Made by a program: the position numbers and the translations under genes. Below are positions 5,401 to 14,835 of a DNA stretch of 49,577 nt, one piece after another. The notes under the pieces are model-generated. The model was not told the origin of the DNA, did not search any database, and saw only the letters and a list, made by a program, of their open reading frames with translations. Every line of letters begins with the position of its first letter. Positions within the stretch are counted from its first letter, which is position 1. The DNA is from an uncultured Clostridia bacterium (GTDB lineage Bacteria; Bacillota; Clostridia; Oscillospirales; Acutalibacteraceae), in assembly GCA_945912145.1 (NCBI GenBank), contig CAMEBF010000015.1, positions 1-49,577 of the forward strand, read 5' to 3'.

Positions 5401-6999
5401 TTATTTGACGGACGCGATCAGTTCCTCGAAATCTTCGACCATTGCGGACGCCGTATGGTTGCCCGTCGCGACGAGCTCAAGGCTCTTATTCGACGGCTCA
5501 AGCAGCGCCATGTAGTCGTTATCGGGAATGATGTAGCCGATCTGGTCGTTGATGATGCCGAACACGATCAGCTCCTTGCCGTCAACGGCTTCGGTCAGAG
5601 GGGCTTTCTCCCACTCCGTGCCGGTCCAGGAACGATCCGCGCCGAAGCAGCCTCCGTAGAACAGCTCTGCCGCCGCTTCACCGGGAACAAGCATCACGGC
5701 GATATCCGTGCCGAGCTCCATATAGCCGATTTCGGTCGCGACTTCAAAATCCTCACCGTTCTTGACAACGGTGTTGGTCAGAAGTCCCATCTTGCCGGCG
5801 AAGATCAGAATCTGGTTGGTGATCTTATAGCTGACCTGCTGCATTTTGATATTCAGAACGGGAGCTACTTCCTTTTCATTGCTGATGGAAGCGAAACGAT
5901 CGGCCATCGCGCCGGCGTACGCCTCAAAGTATTCGGGCTTGGTCATGCCGTCCGTTGTGACGGTGGACGCGTCCTGCGACGTGCCCTGCTCCGCGCCGAG
6001 CAACATCAGGAAGTTTGCGTCGTATTTCTCATTGATGACCTGTTCCATATAGTACGGATAGTCGCCTGTGATGGCCGTGCCGCCTGCGCCGTTGCCGACA
6101 CAATGGATGCAGCTCGTCGTGAACCATGTCTCACGGCTGCCATCCGCGGGAACGAAACGGAAACGGTCAAATTCGGCGTCAAGCACCTGCGGGTCGCGCT
6201 TATCGGTGACGAATTCGGAGAAATCCGCCGAACCGTAATAGAGTGTACCGGTCTTCATGGACGCAACAGCCTCTTTGACGGTCTGCTGCACCTTGCTGTG
6301 AAGATTCGCCATGTAGTCCGCGTTCAGACCGTTGACGGGTTCATCGCGGAACGGATTGATGAGCGCTTTGAGAATGCTGCCGTTCATGCCGAACGTGTCG
6401 ACGGCACTGTGCTGATGGAGAACCGCGATATTGAGGCTCACGATGTTATTCTGCGCGCAGAAATCCGCAAGCTCCTCACGAATCGCGTTGACTTCGCCGT
6501 TGGCAAGGGCATAGGAATCCACGACGACAAACACGACCGTACCGCGTCCGCTGTTATCGCTCATGGCGACGGTTCTGACCTTCAGATCGTCCATAATTTC
6601 CGTCGCAGTCTTATCTTTTACGGAGAGGGAACCGCCGACAAAATGCTTGCCATCAAGCTCCTTACCCGTCAGAATGGAAGCGTTCGCATAGCCCATCGAC
6701 CAGACCGCGCCGTCTGCCGGATCCGTCAGAAATTCCTCCATGCCGGGCATAAAGCCCTCGGCCTCGTAATCCTCTTTGTTTACCCAGCTCTCCGGCGTGG
6801 GAATGAATTTATTGATCGTGCCGACGAGCTTGTCGATCACGACGTCAACGACATCATACAGTATTTTCTTGATCGGGCTGACTTCTTCGCTGACCGACGT
6901 TCCGGGGACATAGGCGGCGGAAGCAACGGGAACGGCGATGCTGCCCAGAAGCAGGAAGCAAAGCAGAACCGCTATCAGTTTTTTACCGCGTGTTTTCAT
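5401..6999 (-). CDS. Secreted neutral/alkaline ceramidase-like protein
   Basis: 532 residues from ATG 6999, chosen over an upstream ATG because the signal peptide (MKTRGKKLIAVLLCFLLLGS, cleavage after ASA) begins there with GGAAGG upstream. The body has the ceramidase N-terminal fold pattern: WSMGYANAS, SGRGTVVFVVVDSYAL, an HQHSAVDT motif matching the family HxHSGxDT zinc motif, a GAEQG loop, and VPGEAAAELFYGG matching the family PGE-EL stretch. Family enzymes hydrolyse ceramide N-acyl bonds. The usual nucleophile-loop pattern (QGAxGDxSP) is changed here, so the substrate or activity may differ. It lies just downstream of another secreted protein on the same strand. Confidence 0.75.
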   Translation of the reverse strand: MKTRGKKLIAVLLCFLLLGSIAVPVASAAYVPGTSVSEEVSPIKKILYDVVDVVIDKLVGTINKFIPTPESWVNKEDYEAEGFMPGMEEFLTDPADGAVWSMGYANASILTGKELDGKHFVGGSLSVKDKTATEIMDDLKVRTVAMSDNSGRGTVVFVVVDSYALANGEVNAIREELADFCAQNNIVSLNIAVLHQHSAVDTFGMNGSILKALINPFRDEPVNGLNADYMANLHSKVQQTVKEAVASMKTGTLYYGSADFSEFVTDKRDPQVLDAEFDRFRFVPADGSRETWFTTSCIHCVGNGAGGTAITGDYPYYMEQVINEKYDANFLMLLGAEQGTSQDASTVTTDGMTKPEYFEAYAGAMADRFASISNEKEVAPVLNIKMQQVSYKITNQILIFAGKMGLLTNTVVKNGEDFEVATEIGYMELGTDIAVMLVPGEAAAELFYGGCFGADRSWTGTEWEKAPLTEAVDGKELIVFGIINDQIGYIIPDNDYMALLEPSNKSLELVATGNHTASAMVEDFEELIASVK

Positions 7000-7083
7000 G
7001 ATTGAGCACCTTCCACTAAAATAATACAATTTATTATAGCTTTTTATACACAATTTGTCAATAGGGAAAATTTATTCCGACGC

Positions 7084-7112
7084 AAAAAGACCGCCCCGAA
7101 ACGGAGCGGTCT
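7084..7112 (-). terminator. Terminator of the 1170-residue dockerin protein gene
   Basis: GACCGC(TCCG)/(CGGG)GCGGTC hairpin 30 bp past the stop, with TTTTT following on the minus strand. Confidence 0.8.
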
Positions 7113-7140
7113 GCAAAAAAATCCTGATCCGATCGAACGA

Positions 7141-10100
7141 TCATTCAAGTCCTGCGGCAATGCGAAGCGCGATACGGGCATCGGCCGGCGTGATCCTGGA
7201 ATCGCCGTTCAGGTCGGCGATTTCATGCTGCGCTTTCGTCAGCAGTTCGAGTCCTGCGGCCGCACGCAGAATTGTTCTGGCGTCCGAAGCTGAAATCTTG
7301 CCGTCAAAATCCATATCGCCGAGCAGCGTTGCGCCCTTCATAATGGAAATGCGGTCGATGCGTTTGACGCGGTTGCCGTCGAGCGTGCAGGTCGTGAGAT
7401 ACAGCGTATCGCCGTAGATCTCAACCGCCGTAAACATGGGCACCTCCGGATTCTGATTGACGCCGGACTGCTCAAATTCCTTGGAGACGTTGTTGATCTC
7501 GTGATCGTCGAAGGCATGAACGCCGGAGGACGCCAATGCCGAATACATCGTGCCGGACGGATCGGTGATGGTGTTATAAAGCACGTCGGAATTGATCTGA
7601 TGATACATGGAACGCTTGGGGGAATCCGTCACCTTGCCGTCGCGCATGGCATCGGTGCGGTAATACACGCCGTCATTCCCGGAGAATACGACGTCAACAT
7701 CAAACTCGTCCATCAGGGAAACGAGCTGATTGCGGTACGCCGCATGATTGTCGTCCGTCGCACTTGCGCCGTTCGTATAAATCGGTTCGGCGATCGCCAC
7801 AATCTTCCATTTTGCGTCAGTCTCACTCATATCATTACGGAACCATACGAGCTGTTCGTCCGAGAGCGTGCCGTCCTCTTTCACGTCGCCGGAATCCAGA
7901 ATGACGAAATGCGCGATGTTATAATCAAACGAATAGTAAACGCCTGTTTTTTCGGACGCGCCGAGCAGGGAACCGATAGCGAAATTCTGCTTGACGGACT
8001 CGAGAGAGTCGCTGCTGCCGGCCACCGGCACGATGTATTCGGAGAGGAACGTCTCCGAATTGCCATCGAGCAGCATCTGCCATTGATTGAGATCCGACGG
8101 CTCGTCCACATAGTTGCCCGTATGCAGAATGAAATCGGAATCCGGATACAGCTCGTCCGCGCAGTCTAAGATGTTGGCAAAGACGCTGAAATCCTCCTGC
8201 GTTCTGCCCTGCGTATCCGATACATGGATAAAGGTCAGGTTTTCGCTGTCTTCCGCCGTCGTCACCGTTGCGGTCTCACTCCACCAGCCCTTTGCGCTGT
8301 CGCCGACACGGAAGAAATAGGTACAGCCCGGCTCCAGTCCCTTGATCTTGAGCGTATGCTTGACGAGGCTGACGTCCGTCTCGAAGAAGGACGCGAATCC
8401 GAGATCGAGCTGATAATACGTCCGGTCGATCTGTTCGGTCTCGCTGACGGTGGAAACGCCATCCACGCCGATGAAGTGCTTGCCGTAGAACGTGCTGTTC
8501 TTATCGGAATAAATTTCAATATCCGAGCCCGTGACAGTCGATTTGGTGTACCATGTCACATACGCTTCGGTCGTGGTATCGTTGCCCGGCGTGATATTCA
8601 ACATCGTAGGAAGACGGTAATTCGCTTTCGTCGCGTACGCCGCCGCGCCCTTGCTACCGTCATAGGTCACGTTCCAGTCGCCGTGTTCTTGGGGGTCGCT
8701 GTCGCTGACATAGGACGAAAGGATCGTCGCGAGCTGCTTGCCTGTGACAACCTTATCGTCGCCAGAATAATATAAATCAATAAAATAGTCGATGACTTCT
8801 TCCAACGATCTGCCGTATTCCTTAAAGAAACCGTCCTTGAGAATGCTGTTGACCGCGCCGGTCACGTTGGCACTTTCACCGTGAACCGCGAGATAAAACC
8901 GGAACGCGATTTGCAGATACGAACCGAGCGAACCCTCGGAATCATCGAGAAACAAGAGATACTGCGGACGCATCTCAATCTGCGACAAAATATCACCGAA
9001 GAGCAGATCTTTGATCAGCGTCTGCCCGAGCACCGTCGCAAGGAACGGTACAAGCTCGCCGGAGTTCAGGTTTTTCAGGACGTCGTTGATGAAGGCGTCC
9101 TGCGAGCTGTCTTCATTTCCGTAGCGGGAATACGCGATCACAGAGAGGAGCAGATCGCCGAGCGTGCCGCCCTGTTCCGCATTGCCGAAGCCATACGTAG
9201 CAAGAAACGCCGTGCACGGTACGGACGAAATCTCCGCATCAAAAACGGCCTGCAAACGGACATAGCACAGATCCGCCAGCGTGTCGTCGTCCTCTAAAAA
9301 GCCGGACTGCGCCTGCTGGAACATATCCTCGAGCATATTCACAATGTTGGACGCGTCAAAAATAATGATTGTATCGAGAATGTTCAGGCCGCCGCCTATG
9401 TAAGAATTGATGACGTCCGTCAACGAAACGCCGTATTTTGATTTGACAAAGCTTTCAAGCGTGCCGCTGTTCTTAACGCCGGGGATCAGAATGCTGCCGA
9501 CGTAATTCTTGATGATATTTGCGCAGTATTTTGCCAGATCGTAATCGGCATACTGAATTTTCAAAGACGCCGTTTCACGGTACGGCTGCGCATAGGTCTC
9601 ACCGTCATGCGAGACAACGGGCTTGACACAATCGACGTCCGCAATATCGAACGTACCGCCGTTTTTGCCGAACGACGCAACGCGGAACGTATTCGGAAAG
9701 CTGACGAGATCCGCCGACTGCACCTCATACAGGACATTGCCGTTATCCGAAACCAGCGCGGCAATATCATTTTTCGCGCTGCCCGATGTGAGAACATAAT
9801 TCATACCGGCGTCCGCCAGCGCGTCAATCACTTCGTCCGCATTGGTCAGCATGGCATCGCTGTCCGTCAGAAGTCCGCCGGAGAGCGTCCACGGGCACAT
9901 GCCGATAACCGTCTGACCCTTTTCCTCAGCCGCAGCGCACTCTTTTTTGATCCAGTTCAGCAGATTCTCGTTCATCATGCCGGACACATTGGTATAACCG
10001 TTCTGATACACATAATTCGATGCGTCAATCACGATCAGACGATAGCCGCCGTCAAGCTCAACGGAATACGAAAGCCCCGCCGTCGTCTGCGTGCTGCCGG

Positions 10101-10653
10101 AATAACGGCTGACGGCCAGATCGTAGCCGAGATCGGCATAGATCGTGGAGAACTGACGCGCCGTCGCCGGGATTACATATTTTCTTTCTCCGCTTGCAAA
10201 GGAAGAGGCGTTCGCATTGTTGACGTCCTGCGAACCGGCCGCAACAATCACCTGCACGCCGGTCTCCGCCTCGAGCTGTTTCAGTTTCTCCGCCAGCGCG
10301 ACGTGATTTTCATATTCGCCGCTGTAGGTCAGGCCGCCGTTTACCAGAATGTATTGCAGATTTTCCTTTTCGACCTTCTCTTTCAGCGCGGCAAAGGCCG
10401 AATCTAAAAGACCGTCGATCTGAGCATACTGATAGCCGTTCGCAGCCGCGTCGAGCAGGAACGCTTCATTGTATCCGCCTCGATTCGTCTCCGAAACATA
10501 ATAGATTCCGTTCACGACGGCAAAACGCACTTCCCCGGTCTGCTCGCTGTCCCCGGCCGAAGTCGGCATAACAAAAGACGCCAGCAGAAGCGTCAGGCAC
10601 AAAAGCACCGACAGCATCCGGCTTGCAGGGAAACATGATTTTCGCTTTTTCAT
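7141..10653 (-). CDS. Secreted two-domain metallophosphoesterase-like protein, motifs degenerate, C-terminal dockerin
   Basis: 1170 residues from ATG 10653 (GGGAGG upstream, signal peptide at once; AXA cleavage near PTSAGD). Domain 1 (about 30-370) follows the calcineurin-like family line by line, but its motifs read NGIYY, NGGLTYSG, AAGSQDVN, GMCPWTL and TSGSAKND where family members have D-x-H, GDLT, GNHD, HH and GHxH. A helical middle follows, then a purple-acid-phosphatase-type fibronectin region (about 680-820) and domain 2 (about 830-1090), with HVSDTQG retained but HTGNYVD, AGSSDS, IAEPIY and SGNDGVY replacing GDxxD, GNHE, H and GHDH. The last 65 residues are two dockerin type I repeats (GDMDFDGKISASDAR; ADLNGDSRITPADAR). 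Probably not a phosphoesterase; perhaps a binding or scaffolding protein (inference). Confidence 0.85.
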   Translation of the reverse strand: MKKRKSCFPASRMLSVLLCLTLLLASFVMPTSAGDSEQTGEVRFAVVNGIYYVSETNRGGYNEAFLLDAAANGYQYAQIDGLLDSAFAALKEKVEKENLQYILVNGGLTYSGEYENHVALAEKLKQLEAETGVQVIVAAGSQDVNNANASSFASGERKYVIPATARQFSTIYADLGYDLAVSRYSGSTQTTAGLSYSVELDGGYRLIVIDASNYVYQNGYTNVSGMMNENLLNWIKKECAAAEEKGQTVIGMCPWTLSGGLLTDSDAMLTNADEVIDALADAGMNYVLTSGSAKNDIAALVSDNGNVLYEVQSADLVSFPNTFRVASFGKNGGTFDIADVDCVKPVVSHDGETYAQPYRETASLKIQYADYDLAKYCANIIKNYVGSILIPGVKNSGTLESFVKSKYGVSLTDVINSYIGGGLNILDTIIIFDASNIVNMLEDMFQQAQSGFLEDDDTLADLCYVRLQAVFDAEISSVPCTAFLATYGFGNAEQGGTLGDLLLSVIAYSRYGNEDSSQDAFINDVLKNLNSGELVPFLATVLGQTLIKDLLFGDILSQIEMRPQYLLFLDDSEGSLGSYLQIAFRFYLAVHGESANVTGAVNSILKDGFFKEYGRSLEEVIDYFIDLYYSGDDKVVTGKQLATILSSYVSDSDPQEHGDWNVTYDGSKGAAAYATKANYRLPTMLNITPGNDTTTEAYVTWYTKSTVTGSDIEIYSDKNSTFYGKHFIGVDGVSTVSETEQIDRTYYQLDLGFASFFETDVSLVKHTLKIKGLEPGCTYFFRVGDSAKGWWSETATVTTAEDSENLTFIHVSDTQGRTQEDFSVFANILDCADELYPDSDFILHTGNYVDEPSDLNQWQMLLDGNSETFLSEYIVPVAGSSDSLESVKQNFAIGSLLGASEKTGVYYSFDYNIAHFVILDSGDVKEDGTLSDEQLVWFRNDMSETDAKWKIVAIAEPIYTNGASATDDNHAAYRNQLVSLMDEFDVDVVFSGNDGVYYRTDAMRDGKVTDSPKRSMYHQINSDVLYNTITDPSGTMYSALASSGVHAFDDHEINNVSKEFEQSGVNQNPEVPMFTAVEIYGDTLYLTTCTLDGNRVKRIDRISIMKGATLLGDMDFDGKISASDARTILRAAAGLELLTKAQHEIADLNGDSRITPADARIALRIAAGLE

Positions 10654-10814
10654 ATATTTTTCCTCCCGTTCTGTTCGATAACTATACATAATGTATTATA
10701 CCTTATAACCGCCACAAAAGTAAAGATATGTACGGAATTTTTTCCGAATTATTTTTACCGGAAAATTTTTCAAAGAAAACATGAATAAATTTTGAACTTT
10801 TTTTGTCTGAAAAA

Positions 10815-10843
10815 TTGACAAACAAAAAAAATATTGTTATAAT
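10815..10843 (+). promoter_or_regulatory. Consensus sigma-A promoter of the chagasin-like gene
   Basis: TTGACA (10815-10820), 17-bp spacer, TATAAT (10838-10843) preceded by TGT, an extended -10. All twelve hexamer bases match consensus. Transcription should start near 10850, ruling out an earlier in-frame start and giving a 5' UTR of about 23 bases. Confidence 0.9.
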
Positions 10844-10872
10844 TGTGTTTATTAAGGAAAAGGAGGGTTCAT

Positions 10873-11253
10873 ATGACCGCATTATTTTCCTGTTTACAGA
10901 AAATTATTGCGCTTATGCTTGCAATCGTCAATATACTCGGCCTGACCAATGACACCGTGACGGTCGAGCTCTATTCCAACCCCTCCTCCGGCTATGTCTG
11001 GGAGTACGAGATGGACAGAACCGGCGTGATGACGCTGATCGAAACGCATTATGATTCCGATCCGTTCTCCCTGCTGACGAACGGCGGCGGCGGAAAACGT
11101 TCGTTTACGTTCCGGGCAGTCGGCAGCGGCACCGTTCATATCACGTTCCGCTATGTCAAAATCATTGGACTGGAAAAGGTGACGGCTTCCCGGTACATTT
11201 ATACCTACACGGTCGGAACGGACGGCACGATTTCGTTGTACAGTATTCAATAA
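10873..11253 (+). CDS. Chagasin-like (inhibitor family I42) protein
   Basis: 126 residues from ATG 10873, with GGAGG upstream. A hydrophobic N-terminal segment (about 8-24) acts as signal or anchor. The remainder matches chagasin-type cysteine-protease inhibitors: NPSSGYVWEY (family NPTTGY loop), GGGGKRSFTFRAVGSGTVHITF (family GxGG loop and following strands) and an RYVK segment near the third loop. Such proteins block papain-like proteases by plugging the active site with three loops. The third loop lacks the usual RPW, so affinity may differ. It is the only plus-strand gene in this block and has the strongest promoter, so it may be highly expressed. Confidence 0.8.
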   Translation: MTALFSCLQKIIALMLAIVNILGLTNDTVTVELYSNPSSGYVWEYEMDRTGVMTLIETHYDSDPFSLLTNGGGGKRSFTFRAVGSGTVHITFRYVKIIGLEKVTASRYIYTYTVGTDGTISLYSIQ

Positions 11254-11264
11254 ATCAAACACAT

Positions 11265-11299
11265 AAAAAGAGCGGAGTCCCGAAAGGCTCCGCTCTTTG
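11265..11299. terminator. Bidirectional terminator
   Basis: AGAGCGGAG and CTCCGCTCT form a stem around TCCCGAAAGG, with A-run before and TTT after. It serves the converging chagasin-like and LRR genes. Confidence 0.85.
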
Positions 11300-11302
11300 C
11301 GT

Positions 11303-12532
11303 TTATTTCTTCTTTGCCGTTTTCTTGTTGTCCTTCGCTTTGTCTGCGTCATCTTTTGTGGGCGTCAGATCATCGCCGATGACACCGTAGCTCTTGAGCT
11401 TGGCAAGCTGTTTTTCTCTCTTTTTCTCATATTTTGCGGCGGCCTTTGCCTCAAGCTGGTCGCGTTCCTCCTGACCGGGAACGGGCTTGCCTGCCTGATA
11501 GGCGGCAATGGCTTCCGCTCTTCTCTTCTTGGATTTCTTGATATAAAGGACAGCGAGAATCACAAGAACGATGATTGCAATCACGCTGAGAATCAGCGTC
11601 GTCCATTCCGACGCGCCGCTATTCGTGTTCGCGATATCTGTATTCGGACGGGTCACGATTTTATGGCAGACGGAGCACGCCGCCGCGTCCAGACCTTCAT
11701 AGGTATCGGTCGCGGGACGGATCGTCGCGAACGAAACGGAATGGCTGTCGTCGCCGCAGACCTTTACGCCGCTTGTAATCGGGAACACCGTAAAACTCGT
11801 AGCGCCGCTTACTTCGGGATCCACCGCGGAATAGCGGTTATTATACGCATACAGCGCGTCGTTTGCGTCGGTAAAGAACGCGAAGCCGTCTACCACTCTT
11901 TCGACATTTCCATTCTGAATAAAGCCGAATGCAAACGATCCAATCTCCTCGACGGAAGCCGGAATATAGACGTTCTTGAGCGATTCGCAGCCGAAGAATG
12001 CGCCGTCTCCGACGATCTTCACGGAGTCGCCCAGATCCAGATACGCAAGCGATGAGCAGTCCTTGAACGCAATGTCGCCGATCTCGGTAAGACCGTTTCC
12101 GAGCAGCACATATTCAAGCGACGAGCAGTTCTGGAACGCGGATTCGCCGATATACGTCACGGAATCGGGAATCACGACAACCTTTAAATCAGGGCAGTTA
12201 TAAAACGCCGCATTTTCAATCACGGTGACGGTATCCGGAATGATGATTTCTGTCAGCGTATCTTTCCAGCTGAATGCGGACGCGCAGATCTTGGTAACGG
12301 GGACGTCCTCGATCTCAGACGGGATCACAACGACGGTGTCCGTCGACTCGTCGCTGACTTTGTAGCTGACGATCTCAATATACGGTTCAAAATCTTCTCC
12401 GTCCCCCGGCTCTACGGTTGTATAGGAGAAATTGCCGTAATCTTCGGCGCAGGCAGTAACCGTGACGAACGCAAACAACGCCGCCAGCACCGCCAAGGCA
12501 AGGAAAACCTTTTTAACAGATAATGATTTCAT
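11303..12532 (-). CDS. BspA-type leucine-rich repeat membrane protein
   Basis: 409 residues. A signal peptide (to about 30) is followed by at least five LRR_5 units of about 23 residues (IIIPDTVTVIENAAFYNC, VVIPDSVTYIGESAFQNC, and so on). Then come a region with two CxxC-like pairs (VCGDD...ACSVCHK), a single membrane helix (about 315-338) and a strongly basic cytoplasmic tail ending TAKKK. This gives an outward-facing LRR with a Lys-rich inner tail. Family members often bind host or matrix proteins. GGAG precedes the start. Confidence 0.85.
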   Translation of the reverse strand: MKSLSVKKVFLALAVLAALFAFVTVTACAEDYGNFSYTTVEPGDGEDFEPYIEIVSYKVSDESTDTVVVIPSEIEDVPVTKICASAFSWKDTLTEIIIPDTVTVIENAAFYNCPDLKVVVIPDSVTYIGESAFQNCSSLEYVLLGNGLTEIGDIAFKDCSSLAYLDLGDSVKIVGDGAFFGCESLKNVYIPASVEEIGSFAFGFIQNGNVERVVDGFAFFTDANDALYAYNNRYSAVDPEVSGATSFTVFPITSGVKVCGDDSHSVSFATIRPATDTYEGLDAAACSVCHKIVTRPNTDIANTNSGASEWTTLILSVIAIIVLVILAVLYIKKSKKRRAEAIAAYQAGKPVPGQEERDQLEAKAAAKYEKKREKQLAKLKSYGVIGDDLTPTKDDADKAKDNKKTAKKK

Positions 12533-12659
12533 GGTATCACTCCGGATTTTTATTCTTATAAATTATATTGTAATTTTTCGATTCTGTCAATAGGTTTCCC
12601 TAATTTTTACAAACAGGCAACTGATTTTTTAAGGAAACTGTACAATTTTCCCTTTTTCG

Positions 12660-14726
12660 TCAAGAGGAAACGTCCTCCGACGTCGTTTCCGTCCATTCGT
12701 GTGTGAACGCGACAAATTCGATTCCCTGCAAAACAGGGTGAGACAGACCGCTTTGTGTATCGACCGTCCAGATCTCGTCGAAATTGAACGTCTCATACTG
12801 CGATACATCCGTCATTTTTTCGGCACTCAGCTTCGTAAGATTCGTCAATACGAGCCGATCGCCGCCGTTTCCGGTCACGGTCTCTGTCGGCGCAGCGGAA
12901 TCAAGCGTCACACAATACGAGAGATTGACGAGACCCTCACCCGACGCGCAGCTCACGGAGCCGGAAAGGCCGCCGCGTGTATCACAGGAGGCACCGCCGG
13001 TAACAGCTCCGACATTGATACAGCTCAACGTCAGCACGTCGCCGTCCGCAGCCCGCAGCTCGCCGGCAATGCCGCCGCTGTTTTTTGTTTCGGCAAAAAC
13101 GTCCGCCGCATTCAGGCAGTCCATGATTTTGACAGAACCGCTTGCCGCTTCGCCGACGCCGACAATGCCGCCGGCATACCCTTTTGCGCTGTGAATCATT
13201 CCGTCGGCATAGCAGGAGGAAACAGACGGCATATTTTCGTTGCCCTCCGCGCGGAAATAGCCCGCAATGCCGCCGGCATTATTGCCCGACGCCCTGACGA
13301 CGCCCGAAAATCCGCAATAGGAAAAGCCGGAAGACGCCGTCGCATCCGACGCAAAATACCCGGCGATGCCGCCGACATAGCTGCCGCCGGAGACATAGGC
13401 ATCTTTCAAAACCAGATTTTTGACCGTTCCGTTACGGACAACGCCGAACAGTCCGGCATAATCCTCCTGAGTCTCGACGTACAGGCCGCTGATCGTATGA
13501 TCGTCCCCGTCGAACGTCCCGGTAAAATAGGCGTGATCGTCCGCAGAATCGCTGTGACCGATGGGCAGCCACTTGTGCTCCGGCGCTTCCTGCGCCCATG
13601 AATCAAAATCCGACGTATCGTTCAGCGCGATGTCACGGCTGAGCCGATAACAGCAGGCGGCATAATACGAATTGCCGTCGTTGACAAGATTGGCCAGATA
13701 CGCGAGCTGCGCGCCGTTTTCAATCATATACGGATCCTCTTTTGTGCCGCTGCCCGAAGCAAACGACGAAGCCGCCGCACCATTCCAAAGCAGAGCAGGA
13801 GCCTGTCCGGTCTGCGAGGACGCAGGTCTCGCCGAGGTGGTCTCAATTTTGTTTTTCATATTCCGATAAAGCTTGACGCCGGAAAACACAACCAGCGCGA
13901 TCAGCAGAACGGCAAAGAACAGGATCAGATCACTCTTTGTCAGAAGCGATTTCCTGACGGGCTTGTCCGGTTCCGGCAAGGGCTTGCTTTCGCCGACGGC
14001 TTTTTCGGCGGACTTCTGCGGTTTCTCTCCGGCGAACGGATGCACGTCCGTCCCGATCGCTTCGGAAACGGCGTCATGCACCGCATCCGGGACAAAGGTT
14101 TTCGATGTGATATAGGCAAGCGAACGGTACATATCGCGAACAAACGCGGACATGTCCACGCCGAAGCCCCTGATTTTTTCCGTCTGTTTCGTGAGAAGCA
14201 GCGCGACGGCATCCACCCTCTCCTGCGCTTCCTGCTCCGTAATTTTTTCGAGTGCCGCAATGCGGGACATTTCAAGCCCGGCAAAATATGAATAAAAGAA
14301 AAAGACCTTGGCGTCACCCGGCAGGCAGAAAATCATCTCTTCAATGAGCTTCATCATCGTATGCTCAAAGCCGAACTTGTCCCGTTCCTGCACGCACCGG
14401 GAAGCCTTTTCCGCAAGCTCCCGTATTCTGTCGTCAACGAGTTCGCGCTTTTCCTCCGGGATATGCGGACGGCACAGCGCAACAGCCAGCGCGTAAAACC
14501 ACGGCTCAAACGCCATATGATCGCCGAGCTTGCCGACCGACGCAAACATCCTTTTAAAGATTTCCGCCGTCAGCTTCATCGCAAGCGACGCATCGCCCGT
14601 CATGGTATTCGCGATAAAATAAATACTCTTGTAATACTGCAGATAAATCTCCCGGCAGGCGTTCTTGTTGCCGTGCTGCGCGAGCACCACCGCCGGCGCG
14701 ATCTGTTTATATCTCTCTTCTTCCAT
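12660..14726 (-). CDS. Sigma-factor-like domain fused through a membrane helix to GLUG repeats
   Basis: 688 residues. Residues 20-85 resemble ECF sigma region 2 (IYLQYYKSIYFIANTMTGD, LTAEIFKRMF, FEPWFYALAVALC). Residues 122-185 resemble region 4 (IEEMIFCLPGDAKVFFFYSY, GLEMSRIAAL then KITEQEAQERV). After an acidic/proline linker, one membrane helix (about 266-287) leads to an outside part of about 400 residues with GLUG-type repeats (YAGLFGVV, YVGGIAGYF, NAGGIAGYF, YAGGIVGVG, NSGGIAGEL). The layout suggests a membrane-tethered transcription regulator with an external sensing or adhesive part. Region 2 lacks an obvious -10 recognition helix match, so promoter binding is uncertain. Confidence 0.75.
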   Translation of the reverse strand: MEEERYKQIAPAVVLAQHGNKNACREIYLQYYKSIYFIANTMTGDASLAMKLTAEIFKRMFASVGKLGDHMAFEPWFYALAVALCRPHIPEEKRELVDDRIRELAEKASRCVQERDKFGFEHTMMKLIEEMIFCLPGDAKVFFFYSYFAGLEMSRIAALEKITEQEAQERVDAVALLLTKQTEKIRGFGVDMSAFVRDMYRSLAYITSKTFVPDAVHDAVSEAIGTDVHPFAGEKPQKSAEKAVGESKPLPEPDKPVRKSLLTKSDLILFFAVLLIALVVFSGVKLYRNMKNKIETTSARPASSQTGQAPALLWNGAAASSFASGSGTKEDPYMIENGAQLAYLANLVNDGNSYYAACCYRLSRDIALNDTSDFDSWAQEAPEHKWLPIGHSDSADDHAYFTGTFDGDDHTISGLYVETQEDYAGLFGVVRNGTVKNLVLKDAYVSGGSYVGGIAGYFASDATASSGFSYCGFSGVVRASGNNAGGIAGYFRAEGNENMPSVSSCYADGMIHSAKGYAGGIVGVGEAASGSVKIMDCLNAADVFAETKNSGGIAGELRAADGDVLTLSCINVGAVTGGASCDTRGGLSGSVSCASGEGLVNLSYCVTLDSAAPTETVTGNGGDRLVLTNLTKLSAEKMTDVSQYETFNFDEIWTVDTQSGLSHPVLQGIEFVAFTHEWTETTSEDVSS

Positions 14727-14835
14727 TTTTCTCCGCCCCTTTTGCTGCTGATAATCTTATCATAGTGTATCACGGGTAAATTTGCAAGCCATTCGACAAT
14801 TCTTTACAAAACTTTGTTTTTGCTTCTATATAATC

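Noticed and set aside
5386-7005. 539-codon plus-strand open frame opposite the ceramidase-like gene
   Set aside because: The minus-strand frame has a signal peptide, family motifs and a ribosome site; the plus-strand frame has none and is a shadow of codon bias.
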